This document shows, one piece after another, positions 8,287 through 17,132 of a stretch of 21,325 nt of DNA. The DNA lies in the NCBI GenBank assembly GCA_937862595.1, contig CALMFL010000067.1, positions 1 to 21,325 on the forward strand, in the 5' to 3' direction. Origin of the DNA: an uncultured Fidelibacterota bacterium (GTDB lineage: Bacteria; Fidelibacterota; Fidelibacteria; Fidelibacterales; Fidelibacteraceae). Position numbers and translations under genes: made by a program. A model generated the notes under the pieces. That model saw only the letters and a program-made list of their open reading frames with translations. It was not told where the DNA came from and did not search any database. Numbering within the stretch: position 1 is the stretch's first letter; the number at the start of each line of letters is the position of its first letter.

Positions 8287-11200
8287 TTATCGAATAATGG
8301 CAAATTTGCCGATGTGTTTCTTTCCGTCCGGCAGTTCTACGGCAAAAACATAGAGTCCCGGCGCGACTTCCTGGCGGTTGACGGTGGTCAGATCCCAGGC
8401 TTCGGAGTCGTCATAGGGGTTGTCGTGGACCACGGAATTGACATATTCGCCGGTGAGGGTGAAGATGGTGATCGTACATTCCGAAGGCAAATTTGTGAAC
8501 AGCAATTTCTTGGTGTACTGGCTTTGCTCCCACTGGGCCGAGACCATGTAGGGGTTCGGCACCACCTTGATCCTGGAAAGATCGTCTTCCGACAGCACGA
8601 CCTCCTCCCTGAAATCCGCGGCGGTAAAGGTGAATTCATCGCCGTTATGCAAGGGCTTGACGGTGTGGAAGTAGAGGGTGTCACCCGGCGTGAAGGGATA
8701 GCCTTTCGGGGAAAGCAGCAGCGTGTCCCAGGTAAATTCGAACATCCAGGTCGGAACGGTCTGGGTCGGGGGCCGCCCGGGGACGTTCGTTTCATAAAAG
8801 GCGATATCGTCCTTGAAATTCAGGGTATCGTCCCGGCTGATGGACTCTTCCAGCACCAGAAGGGGGACCCGTTCTCCGGTCGCGAGCCGGATCGCCTTAA
8901 AGGGCACCGGCTGTGTCGTCAGGGGGTTGTTCCAGAACGCGGTGTCGAGCACCTCGTCCGCGGCTCCGAAAATGATGGCATAATCGGCCGAGGGCGGATA
9001 GGGCAGCGTGGAACGCGGCGTGGTCGAGATGTATTTTTGGTCAGAGGCCCAAACGACGTCCTTCAGGGCGGCGCGCTCGATGTTCTCGAAAACGACCTGA
9101 AGCCCGTCAAAGATCGGGCGGTAGCGCGTGGTGACGTTGGGGTCGATGTCGTTGTTCGAATGTTCATGGATCAGCGTATCGCCGTCCGTCAGGTCGATCA
9201 CGGTATATTTCGGGTTCTTGATGTAGGGACCGTAGGTCATAAAGGCGGAGCCGGCCTTGACCTTGATCTTGTATTGATGGGTCGTGACCTTTGCGGGGTC
9301 CGCGATCCGGATCGCGGTTTCGGTGTTCCCGACCGTATTGGGTCCGGGAACCAGGTCGATGCTGGCTTTCATGTCGATGGGGTAGCGCGAGGGCGTGATC
9401 CGGACGAACTGGGGCGAAAGCGGGGTGGTTCCCTTCGGGTTCTCCAGGCTTTCGAGGGAATAGGCCGACCACTGATCGTCCACGTTGGTATTGGACCAGG
9501 TCGTGTCATAGCGGATCACTTCATAGGTGATGCCGGAGAGCGGGTCGATGATCTCTTCGCTGGTCATTTCGACGGTAAAGCCGGGTTCGATCCCGATATC
9601 GTAAGCCGTTACGGAGTAGGTGTATTCTTTTCCGATCTGGACGTCGTTGTCGACGTACTCGTGCTGCAGTCCGGTGTTTTTGCCCAGGTCGATCCAGGGC
9701 GCCATCGGGTCCGGGCCGGAGACGTCCCGTCCGTAGCGGGCCATATCTTCACTGTAGGAAAGGTCATATTGCGCGAGCGGGTGGTAACCCACCTGGGTCT
9801 GATTGACATCATAGAGCGGTTCTCCCCAGGTTTGTCCGCCGTTGGTGGATTTGTAGAGGCGATAACCTTCAAAATCGGCGTAACCGGTCACGATATCGCG
9901 CGAGCTTTCCGCGGCATCGTCCCACATCACGCGCACAACGGCTTTTTCCGTTTCGGGATCCCATTCGGTGATCGCGGAAACGGTGGGCGCCTGCGGGGCC
10001 GAGAAGCCCTGGTATCGCAGGTCGTACATGATCTGGGCCATGTTGGCGTTCCGGTTCAGGTCGGGAATGTCTTCGCCCATAATGACCGCAAAGGAGAACA
10101 TCGCGGTATCGCCCACCCCGAAGTCAAAGGGACCGGACGACATCATGCAGACGCAGTCCAGCCCGTTCGGAAAGGCAGTCATCAGCCCTTCCATGCTGTC
10201 CAGATGCGGATTCAATCTTCCGCTGTTGTTCGCGTGGAAGAACCAGGTGTCCTCTTTATCCGTCAGTCCGGTCGTATCGCCGGACATGAGCTGATACATC
10301 AGCTGTTCTTTCTTGGGCGATTCGGGCGTGGACCCGTCCCCGATAAAGGGTCCGCCGGAACCTTCCTTGTTCACGACGCCCGGGCGGTTGTACCAGTCGA
10401 ACCAGTGCCAGTCGGTCAGTCCGAGTTCATCGCCGGGTGCGATGTAGTTCGTTTCCGTGACCCAGACGGTGTCGCTGGCGCGCGGCGTATCCAGGAGCTT
10501 GACCGCGACAAAGGCGTCGACCTTGTAGGCGCCGCTGCATTCTTTCTGGTCCAGATCGTAAATATAGGCGTAGTCATAGGTGGCGTTGTACCCCATCATG
10601 TCGCCGTCGTTGGTGTTGCAGGGGCGGTTGCCGCCGTAATAATAGGCGCTGAACATGTCGGCGTCGAAATAAAAGCCGAAGTAGGCGCCTTCGTAATCAT
10701 AGCCGAGCCCGTTGTTCAGGCCGTACTTGTCGCTTTCATTCACGACTTTCATGGTCACGAACATAATGTCTTCGGCATAGGCGCGGCCGTAGGAATGGAC
10801 GGTGGCGTATACGCGGGAGCCGGTCGGATAGCCGCTATAAGCGGACACCGGTTCGCGGTCGGCATAGCTGTCGTCGAATTCCAGGTAGATGTCCACGTCG
10901 GAGGTAAAGCGTCCGTCGACGGTTTTCATATAGGTTGGAGAAGAGGGGTCGGTATCGGTTGCGAACCAGCCCGGCCAGTAGCGCTCTTCGTCGCCAAGAT
11001 CATTTTCGCGCAGCGGCCAGGATTCCGGGGCGATCGAGGTAGCCAGCAGCGGCCAGGTGTCGTTCTCGTCGGTCCAGGTGGGGGCGGCGTAATCGCCGGC
11101 GGTAATGTCGCCGGAAAAGGTCTTTCCCTTGGAGCCCAGAACGACATCCCAGTCGGTATTGATCTGGTTGTTCGTCCGGTCCAGCCAGGATTCCGATACG

Positions 11201-11550
11201 GACGGGCCCCAGTAAATGATCTCATCGGCGTTTGTCGGATGGGGCCGCATCGCCCAGGGATAATTGTTCCCGCTCTTGTCCTTGCCGGGGACGCCGAGCA
11301 TAAAGGACACATTCGCCAGGTACTGATAGTCCCCCCAGGCGCCGGCGACATCGCCCTGCCAGTGGTCGACAAAATTTCCGTAATTGAGGATCGCGGTCTT
11401 GAACTTGCCCTGATCGGCATAGCTTTTGGCGCGTTCATAGATCGGGTTGGCAGATGCTTTTTGGAAATGCGTTCCGTATTTCACGTCCAGCGGGATCGCC
11501 ATCAGCACCACGGGCAGCAGCAAACATCCTATGCGGTGAATATATTTCAT
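8287..11550 (-). CDS. Large secreted protein of the PNPY-type sorting-domain family, FnIII-containing, function unknown
   Basis: The 1087-residue protein has a signal peptide (MKYIHRIGCLLLPVVLMAIP). An N-terminal helical TPR-like stretch follows (YERAKSYADQGKFKTAILNY, about 38-57), then a long Trp/Tyr/Asp-rich beta region at about 95-465. The SSGPFDFGVGDT motif (471-482) is shared by a family common in FCB candidate phyla. An FnIII domain with a long internal insertion lies at about 518-655 (FEGYRLYKS ... YTYSVTAYD). More beta-sandwich follows (THQYKIKVKAG at about 757-767), then a variant sorting domain that starts VVPNPYMVSAQ (997-1007) and ends APGLYVFAVE ... KFAIIR. No enzyme motif was found. 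The start sits 11 bases past the stop of the TonB-dependent receptor gene, and its SD (AAGGAG) overlaps that stop codon. Gene order suggests a surface partner of the receptor, in the position SusD holds behind SusC, without SusD sequence similarity that I can see. Confidence 0.88.
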   Translation of the reverse strand: MKYIHRIGCLLLPVVLMAIPLDVKYGTHFQKASANPIYERAKSYADQGKFKTAILNYGNFVDHWQGDVAGAWGDYQYLANVSFMLGVPGKDKSGNNYPWAMRPHPTNADEIIYWGPSVSESWLDRTNNQINTDWDVVLGSKGKTFSGDITAGDYAAPTWTDENDTWPLLATSIAPESWPLRENDLGDEERYWPGWFATDTDPSSPTYMKTVDGRFTSDVDIYLEFDDSYADREPVSAYSGYPTGSRVYATVHSYGRAYAEDIMFVTMKVVNESDKYGLNNGLGYDYEGAYFGFYFDADMFSAYYYGGNRPCNTNDGDMMGYNATYDYAYIYDLDQKECSGAYKVDAFVAVKLLDTPRASDTVWVTETNYIAPGDELGLTDWHWFDWYNRPGVVNKEGSGGPFIGDGSTPESPKKEQLMYQLMSGDTTGLTDKEDTWFFHANNSGRLNPHLDSMEGLMTAFPNGLDCVCMMSSGPFDFGVGDTAMFSFAVIMGEDIPDLNRNANMAQIMYDLRYQGFSAPQAPTVSAITEWDPETEKAVVRVMWDDAAESSRDIVTGYADFEGYRLYKSTNGGQTWGEPLYDVNQTQVGYHPLAQYDLSYSEDMARYGRDVSGPDPMAPWIDLGKNTGLQHEYVDNDVQIGKEYTYSVTAYDIGIEPGFTVEMTSEEIIDPLSGITYEVIRYDTTWSNTNVDDQWSAYSLESLENPKGTTPLSPQFVRITPSRYPIDMKASIDLVPGPNTVGNTETAIRIADPAKVTTHQYKIKVKAGSAFMTYGPYIKNPKYTVIDLTDGDTLIHEHSNNDIDPNVTTRYRPIFDGLQVVFENIERAALKDVVWASDQKYISTTPRSTLPYPPSADYAIIFGAADEVLDTAFWNNPLTTQPVPFKAIRLATGERVPLLVLEESISRDDTLNFKDDIAFYETNVPGRPPTQTVPTWMFEFTWDTLLLSPKGYPFTPGDTLYFHTVKPLHNGDEFTFTAADFREEVVLSEDDLSRIKVVPNPYMVSAQWEQSQYTKKLLFTNLPSECTITIFTLTGEYVNSVVHDNPYDDSEAWDLTTVNRQEVAPGLYVFAVELPDGKKHIGKFAIIR

Positions 11551-11561
11551 GAAATAACTCC

Positions 11562-14447
11562 TTAAAACTCAACTTCAAAGAAAAGGTCGATGCTCCGGTA
11601 GTCGTCGTAATACCACGGTCTGTCATAGAAACTGCTGCTCCTGAGCCCCTGCTGGATGTATCCCGCATCCACGCCGCCGGGATTGTCCGGATCGCCCGTT
11701 CTGGGATAGACATAGAGGGCGTTCTTGCGGTTGAACAGGTTGGTGCAGACGAAGCCCAGCACAACGCGGCTTTTCCCGATCACGTCGATATATTTTCTGA
11801 AAGCAAGGTTTGTCGTGTAATACGCCGGCATGCGCTCGCTGTTCTGGGGACCCGCCTGATCGTTCGGCAGAATGGGCGTATAGGGCGCCCCGGAGATCGC
11901 GACAAAGGTCAGGTTGGTCATGGTGTTCTGGAACAGATTGTAATTCCCGACCGGGATGCCGTAGCCTTTGGGGACCCGGAAGGTGAGCTGCGCGCTGAAA
12001 TCGTGGGTGCGGTCGTAATCCTGAAGCACCTCGTTCTTGGGCATGGTCAGCGGATTTTCTCCGTTCCGGTAGCCTTCCCAGGGATCCGAGCGGTTGCCCA
12101 TGGCGACGGAATAGGTGTACTGCAGGTTCCCGGTAAAGAACTTGCCGCGGCGTTTTTCAAAGATCAGGTCAAGGCCGCGTGCGGAACCGTAATCGTAGTT
12201 CACAAAAGTCGTATAGGTCACCGACCCCACGCGCACCTGTTCGGTCGAGTTCATGTTGCTGTAATCTTTTGACCAGCCGACGATCCCCAGCACATACTCT
12301 CTGAGGATCTCGGTGTTCAGGCCGAATTCATAGCTCGTTACTTTCTGCGCGCTCACGGAGGGGTTCCCGACCAGCGGAAGGGGGGTGTTGAAGAATTCAT
12401 CCAGATTGTCGCGTTCGTCGATGTTGTTGTAAATGTCGCGGTAGGTCGGGTTCTGGTAATAGATCCCGTAGCCGAAGGTAAAGGTGGAACGGTCCGTGAT
12501 CACGTGCGAAAATCCCAGGCGAGGGCTCCAGAGGAATTCCCAGGTCGTGGGATACAGGGTCGCCTCCGGAACGCGGGGATCCGCCCACATGGAGTCGTTC
12601 GAGTTCGCGGCGTCAAAACGCAGGCCGGCATTGATGACCATCCAGGGATATTCGATCTTGTCCTGGATATAGCCGGAAAATTCCTGCGGCACGCGGTAAT
12701 AATTTTCGGTATAGGGCGTCGAGAGCCAGGGAAGCTGGACTTCGTCGAAGGTGATCTGGTGCGTTTTGTAATCCACGCCGCCCTTGATCTGATTGTAGCG
12801 TCCGACCTGGGAGGTCACGTCAACGCGCAATTCCCGTGTCCGCGACTTAGTGTAATGGTAGTACCGGTCCGCGCCGGTATAATAAAATTCCCCCGCGTAA
12901 TTGTAGAGGTTCGGGCTGTTCTGATATTTGATGATCATGTCCTCGTCGATAAAAGGATAGACCACATAGGGTTGATTGTATTGCTCGGCGGTGAGCCAGT
13001 CCGTCAGTTCGTCACCCCGGTTCCAGATCGTATCCGTTCCAGAGATCACGTATTCCAGAGGAATGTTCCTGCCCGAGCCGTCATCCATGTAGGGGACTTT
13101 GGTGCTGTCGTAAAAATCCGCCCAGTAGCGCTGTTCCACCCAGTCGGGATAGCCGTCGCCGTCGGTGTCGTAATTGCGGACGCCCATGGTCATTTCCTGG
13201 GTGAAGTCGGAATAATTGAGCGTGTAATAGGTCTTATCGTCGATCTGATGCCGCCATTCCACGGCATAACGTTTAGATATCTTTTCCACTTCGTTCTTGC
13301 CGAGATCATAGAATATATAGGCGGGATCGAAGGCTTTATAGTTCGAGTTCACATACCAGTGGGACAGGTTGAGGCGGATCTTCGGAGAAACCAGGAAGGT
13401 CATTTTGCTGAAAATATCAAAGGTGTTGTCAAAGCCGAAGCTGCGCCATCCCGATACGGTGTCGAGAGGGTTGATATGGTTGTCGGTATTGTAGTCGCTC
13501 AGCGGATCGTTCATGTCAAAGGCAAGATCGTCGAACTTATAGACACCGTAAGCCTGTTTGGTCATGTCAAAACTGGTCCACCAGCGGATGTTCTTGGTAA
13601 ACAGCGGTCCGCCGAAACCGCCGGCGATCTTCGAAAAGTCGCGCAGCTGATCCTGATCGGAGGATATCCCGCCGAAATTGCTGAGTTCGTAACGCAGCAT
13701 GCCGGTGAGCTTTTCCGGACCGGTACGGGTGACCGTATTGATCATGCCGGACATCGCATCGCCGTATTCCGAGTTAAAGAAACCCGTTTGAAAGTCGACC
13801 TGCGCAACGGCGAACTGGTTCAGCCGCGTGCCCTTGCCCTTTCCGCCGTAGATGGGGTTTTCAATGTACATGCCGTCGATCATGAAGCCGGTCTCGTTGG
13901 CGCGGCCGCCGCGCACGTGGATCTGCTCGATCCCGCGCTCTTCAAAACCGGGAATGCCGAGGTCGGCCGTTTTGATCTCGATAATGCCCGACTGCAGGGT
14001 ATACACCTCGGTCATGTCGCGGACCGGCAGGTTGATCACCTGTTCGGTCTCCATGGTCACCTTGCGTCCGACGACGTCCTTTTCAACGGAAGGCCGTTCC
14101 GCGATCACTTCCACGACCTCGCCCTGCACCGCCTCCACCTCCATACGGACATTGATAATGGTGGACTGGTCCCGGATGACGCGGACATTGCGCTGAATGA
14201 CCTTTTTATACCCGATCATCATGTAGGTGACGGTATATTCCCCGACCGGAAGGTTGATAACATTGTAGTAACCCGTGAGGTCAGTAAAGGCGCCCATCCG
14301 GGTGTCTTCCACCAGGATGTTGACCCCCATCAGCGGATCGTTCGTTTCCGCCGCAACGACCGTACCCCTGATGGAGCCTACGATATCGCCAAAGGCAAAG
14401 GTAAATAAAGTTAGATAAACTGCTAAAAGGATATAACCTTTTTTCAT
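11562..14447 (-). CDS. TonB-dependent outer-membrane receptor, SusC/CirA-like, with carboxypeptidase-regulatory-like domain
   Basis: The 961-residue protein has a signal peptide (about 1-20) and a CarboxypepD_reg-like/Ig-like domain at about 24-105 (GSIRGTVVAAETNDPLMGVNI ... GAFTDLTGYYNVINLPVGEY). A TonB-box-like stretch follows (GEVVEVIAE, 109-117). The plug domain is at about 125-240, with IHVRGGRANETGFMIDGM and SEYGDAMSGMINTVT. A long 22-strand-type barrel reaches the C-terminus, which ends in Phe (IDLFFEVEF) as outer-membrane proteins do. An acidic loop DTDGDGYPDW (427-436) may bind calcium outside the cell. The role is energised uptake of an unknown ligand across the outer membrane with TonB-ExbBD, encoded elsewhere. 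The start has an AGGGGA SD 5-6 bases upstream. A strong hairpin (14466-14496) lies just before it, and the secreted-protein gene follows by 11 bases. Confidence 0.95.
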   Translation of the reverse strand: MKKGYILLAVYLTLFTFAFGDIVGSIRGTVVAAETNDPLMGVNILVEDTRMGAFTDLTGYYNVINLPVGEYTVTYMMIGYKKVIQRNVRVIRDQSTIINVRMEVEAVQGEVVEVIAERPSVEKDVVGRKVTMETEQVINLPVRDMTEVYTLQSGIIEIKTADLGIPGFEERGIEQIHVRGGRANETGFMIDGMYIENPIYGGKGKGTRLNQFAVAQVDFQTGFFNSEYGDAMSGMINTVTRTGPEKLTGMLRYELSNFGGISSDQDQLRDFSKIAGGFGGPLFTKNIRWWTSFDMTKQAYGVYKFDDLAFDMNDPLSDYNTDNHINPLDTVSGWRSFGFDNTFDIFSKMTFLVSPKIRLNLSHWYVNSNYKAFDPAYIFYDLGKNEVEKISKRYAVEWRHQIDDKTYYTLNYSDFTQEMTMGVRNYDTDGDGYPDWVEQRYWADFYDSTKVPYMDDGSGRNIPLEYVISGTDTIWNRGDELTDWLTAEQYNQPYVVYPFIDEDMIIKYQNSPNLYNYAGEFYYTGADRYYHYTKSRTRELRVDVTSQVGRYNQIKGGVDYKTHQITFDEVQLPWLSTPYTENYYRVPQEFSGYIQDKIEYPWMVINAGLRFDAANSNDSMWADPRVPEATLYPTTWEFLWSPRLGFSHVITDRSTFTFGYGIYYQNPTYRDIYNNIDERDNLDEFFNTPLPLVGNPSVSAQKVTSYEFGLNTEILREYVLGIVGWSKDYSNMNSTEQVRVGSVTYTTFVNYDYGSARGLDLIFEKRRGKFFTGNLQYTYSVAMGNRSDPWEGYRNGENPLTMPKNEVLQDYDRTHDFSAQLTFRVPKGYGIPVGNYNLFQNTMTNLTFVAISGAPYTPILPNDQAGPQNSERMPAYYTTNLAFRKYIDVIGKSRVVLGFVCTNLFNRKNALYVYPRTGDPDNPGGVDAGYIQQGLRSSSFYDRPWYYDDYRSIDLFFEVEF

Positions 14448-14465
14448 ACAATCCCCTTAGGACAC

Positions 14466-14496
14466 AGGCGCCCCCGACCGAAGGGCGGGGGCACCT
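14466..14496 (-). promoter_or_regulatory. Strong intergenic RNA hairpin upstream of the TonB-dependent receptor gene
   Basis: AGGCGCCCCCG (14466-14476) and CGGGGGCACCT (14486-14496) form an 11-bp stem closing a 9-base loop. The one imperfect position is C-A on the + strand RNA but an acceptable U-G pair in the minus-strand RNA, so the structure fits the operon transcript. No T-run follows (GTGTCCTAAGGGG), so it is not a normal intrinsic terminator. It lies between the stop of the Asp-box protein gene (14515) and the receptor SD. It could set relative expression by partial termination, RNase processing or mRNA protection. Confidence 0.65.
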
Positions 14497-14514
14497 GCAG
14501 GTTGATTAACGGCT

Positions 14515-16593
14515 TTATTTTAACAGAACGGATTTCTTGGTAAGCGAAAGCCCTTTTCCCGTCAGCGAGTAGAAATAAATTCCGGAGGACATGCGTGAAC
14601 CGTCAAGTTCAATTTCATAGCGGCCCGCGTCCTTTTGTCCGTTGAACAGGGTGTGAATGTTCTGACCCAGTACGTTGAACACGTCCATGCGGTATTCGCC
14701 GGCCTCATGAATGTCAAACGCGATCGTCGTGACCGGGTTGAAGGGGTTCGGATAATTCTGCTCAAGTTCAAAGGAAGCCGGAACGTCCGCGACGTTTTCG
14801 ATGCCCGTCAGATCGTAGGTCACATCCATAAAATAGATGCGGTTCTTGTAATCTTCCGGCACGGCGTCCGAGGTGTCGGCATCCACGGTGTGGACGGAAT
14901 AGTCCGGAACCTGATAGATGATGTACACATGATCGTCGGTCGCATCGGGATCGGCATGTGCGTTCAGTTCGTCGAAACCCGGCGTATTCGTCACGTTGAT
15001 CTCCGTCTGCCAGGTTGCGCCGGCATCGAGAGAGCGCCGGACAAAAACGTCGTAGCTTCTCATGTACAGAAGGGTGTCGTCTTCCGCCGCACTGTATTCT
15101 TTATAGATGTCGCCTTTGGGATAGACCGCATAAAGGATATCCGGGTTCTCGGTGGAGGTCGCCATCGCCGGGAAAAAGCTCTGCCATCCCGTGCCGCTTT
15201 TCCCGTAAGTAAAGCGCCAGGTGTTCTGCATGCTGGTCACGAACGAGACTTCCCATTCGGCGCTTGCGGAGGCAGGATCGGCGCAGTAGAGGTGATAGAA
15301 ACCGCAGCCTTCATGAACGGTCGGCATAATATAGCCTTCCTGTTCCGATTCCGGGATCACGAGGCACATGAAATGGACCCCGCCGTTCGCATCGACGATC
15401 ATGTCATTGTCATAGCCCATGAACAGTCCCGGATAATTCAGCGTGTCAAGCACGGCGTCTTCGGTGCCGGTCAGGGCGTCCACGATGACCGTGTCGACGC
15501 CGTAGACCACTTCGAACTGCTGGCTCGGAAGGTAGACGTCAAAGATGTTGTCGTCGAACACGTCGTCGGGAATATAGTAGTAAGGTACGTCGCTGTCAAA
15601 GGAGCTTGTGCTCCAGGTCGTACCGTAATCGGTCGTTTTGCGGAATTTGAAGGTGTGATAGTCGTTCGCTTCCACGAGCGCGTCATAGGTCGGGTTCCAG
15701 TAGGCCACATTGGCGAGATAGCCGGTACCGCTGTTGTTGACCGAGATCAGCGCGTCGGAGGTCGTGGTGCCGCTGCTGGAACCTTCCTCAAAATACGTGA
15801 CCGCATCGAGGACCTTTTCCGCGCCCGAGAACGTGATATTGCCGAAGCTGATATCCGTTGAGCGGAACAGGTAGATGTTGTGGCTGCTGACGTCGTTGCT
15901 GTTGAACTCGCGCCAGGTGGTGAAGGTCATGTTGATATGCCCGGTCCCGTTCGCTTCCTGGGAATAATCGGGGCAGCCCATCCAGAGGCCTTCCGGATTG
16001 GTTGAGTTGCTGCCGATCACCTGCGGAGAGGTGAGGTACCCGCCGCCGAAGCCCAGCTGATCCAGAACGAAGAGCGGCTTTGCGTCGCTCTCAAGTCCCG
16101 AGCTGATGCCGACGTATTCCGACCAGGCGATAAAGGGATAGGTCCCGGCGCCGATGGCGGAAGGATAGCGCGCCTCAAGGATGCCGGGGGACGTGGCATT
16201 CAGATTGCTCTGATTGGTCCAGGTCTCGCCCTTGTCCAGACTGTAGGCCATGCCGACCGCGCCGGCGGAACCCGAGATCCCGACCCACTGGCGGTAGGCC
16301 ATAACGAAGGTGTTCCCGCTGTGGGAGATCGGGTTGGTGACCCCGGAGACCATGCCAAAGCCGTTCTTGCTTGAATCGATCAAAACAGCCGTAAATTCCG
16401 GATCGTAAACGGCGGATGCGGAAGTTGCAGCTGTTTTTGAAAGGGCGTTGTGATAGATCTCGTTGCCTTTGTCCTTGATAACGCGTTCGACCCGGCTTTG
16501 ATGATTTACCGGGAGTTCGGCGGTCTTGACCGCCGCCAGCGCGAAGGCTGCAAAAAACAGGGTCAACAATACTGCAATAACAATTCGTTTCAT
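14515..16593 (-). CDS. Secreted Asp-box (BNR/sialidase-like) beta-propeller protein with T9SS sorting domain
   Basis: The 692-residue protein has a signal peptide (MKRIVIAVLLTLFFAAFALA). It has three Asp-box motifs of the S/T-x-D-x-G-x-T-W type: SLDKGETW (118-125), TTDYGTTW (320-327) and SLDAGATW (521-528). These are typical of sialidase-like and other BNR-repeat propellers, where they are structural turns. The catalytic arginine triad and Tyr/Glu of true sialidases could not be assigned, so an enzyme call is not justified. The C-terminus is a classic sorting domain: LEQNYPNPFNPVTTI (612-626), MDVFNVLGQNIHTL, MSSGIYFYSLTG, KKSVLLK. The start is backed by AAGGA 7 bases upstream. It follows the Lrp gene by 20 bases, probably in one transcript. 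Confidence 0.9.
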   Translation of the reverse strand: MKRIVIAVLLTLFFAAFALAAVKTAELPVNHQSRVERVIKDKGNEIYHNALSKTAATSASAVYDPEFTAVLIDSSKNGFGMVSGVTNPISHSGNTFVMAYRQWVGISGSAGAVGMAYSLDKGETWTNQSNLNATSPGILEARYPSAIGAGTYPFIAWSEYVGISSGLESDAKPLFVLDQLGFGGGYLTSPQVIGSNSTNPEGLWMGCPDYSQEANGTGHINMTFTTWREFNSNDVSSHNIYLFRSTDISFGNITFSGAEKVLDAVTYFEEGSSSGTTTSDALISVNNSGTGYLANVAYWNPTYDALVEANDYHTFKFRKTTDYGTTWSTSSFDSDVPYYYIPDDVFDDNIFDVYLPSQQFEVVYGVDTVIVDALTGTEDAVLDTLNYPGLFMGYDNDMIVDANGGVHFMCLVIPESEQEGYIMPTVHEGCGFYHLYCADPASASAEWEVSFVTSMQNTWRFTYGKSGTGWQSFFPAMATSTENPDILYAVYPKGDIYKEYSAAEDDTLLYMRSYDVFVRRSLDAGATWQTEINVTNTPGFDELNAHADPDATDDHVYIIYQVPDYSVHTVDADTSDAVPEDYKNRIYFMDVTYDLTGIENVADVPASFELEQNYPNPFNPVTTIAFDIHEAGEYRMDVFNVLGQNIHTLFNGQKDAGRYEIELDGSRMSSGIYFYSLTGKGLSLTKKSVLLK

Positions 16594-16613
16594 CGTGAAT
16601 TCCTTTTTATTTT

Positions 16614-17063
16614 TTATTCTACGTATAAGGCCGATGTTTCTTTTTCGGTCTTGAGCACAATGGTCGACTCGGTCATCTTGACATTTTCGATGAGATTGAT
16701 GCTGTCCAGCAGCATTTCAAGATCTTCGGTCCCCGAGGTGCGAACCTTTGCCAGGATGGAGCCTTTGCCGGCGATGTAATGGAGTTCCTGGATTTTGTCG
16801 AACTGCGCGAGTTCTTTGCCCGTTGCACGCATTTTCGTCAGGTCATAAAGGGATATCAGCACAAAGGCCAGTAAATTCAGCCCCAGCACCGAGGGTTCAA
16901 GGCGGGCTTCGTAATCCTTTACAATGCCGGCCTTTTCGAGTTTTTTCACGCGTTCGTAGATCGCGGAAGCGGTCATGCCCATGTGGCGGGCGATCTCCGC
17001 GTTGGAGGTCCTTGCGTTGTTCTGCAAGATCTTCAGTATGATCTTATCTTTTTGGTCTAACAT
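16614..17063 (-). CDS. Lrp/AsnC-family transcriptional regulator
   Basis: The length of 149 residues is normal for the family. The N-terminal winged helix-turn-helix is MLDQKDKIILKILQNNARTS, then NAEIARHMGMTASAIYERVK with the usual KKLEKAGIVKDYEARL wing, ending near residue 58. The C-terminal part (about 63-145) is the RAM ligand-binding/oligomerisation fold, including LHYIAGKGSILAKVRTSG, where family members bind amino acids. It lies first in a run of six minus-strand genes and is followed after 20 bases by a secreted-protein gene, which is unusual for a regulator. It may control its own operon in answer to an amino acid or related metabolite. The start has GGAG 9 bases upstream. Confidence 0.93.
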   Translation of the reverse strand: MLDQKDKIILKILQNNARTSNAEIARHMGMTASAIYERVKKLEKAGIVKDYEARLEPSVLGLNLLAFVLISLYDLTKMRATGKELAQFDKIQELHYIAGKGSILAKVRTSGTEDLEMLLDSINLIENVKMTESTIVLKTEKETSALYVE

Positions 17064-17132
17064 CTTGATTTTCTCCGGTTAAAGGTGAAATTACATGATA
17101 ATTTACAAGCCGCCAAGAAAAAAAACGAATAA

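Noticed and set aside
8314..11565. A 1083-codon open frame on the + strand, antisense to the 1087-aa secreted protein
   Set aside because: It exists because the real gene rarely uses TTA, CTA and TCA codons. Its translation is rich in G, V, D, R and H without domain patterns, has no signal peptide or family motif, and no SD was noted. The minus-strand frame has signal peptide, FnIII and sorting domain.
12504..14408. A 634-codon open frame on the + strand, antisense to the TonB receptor
   Set aside because: Same cause as above. The minus-strand frame is a clear TonB-dependent receptor with plug, barrel and terminal Phe.
14515..16593. Calling the Asp-box protein a sialidase
   Set aside because: Three Asp boxes are present, but they are structural and occur in many propellers. 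The arginine triad and the catalytic Asp, Tyr and Glu could not be assigned.
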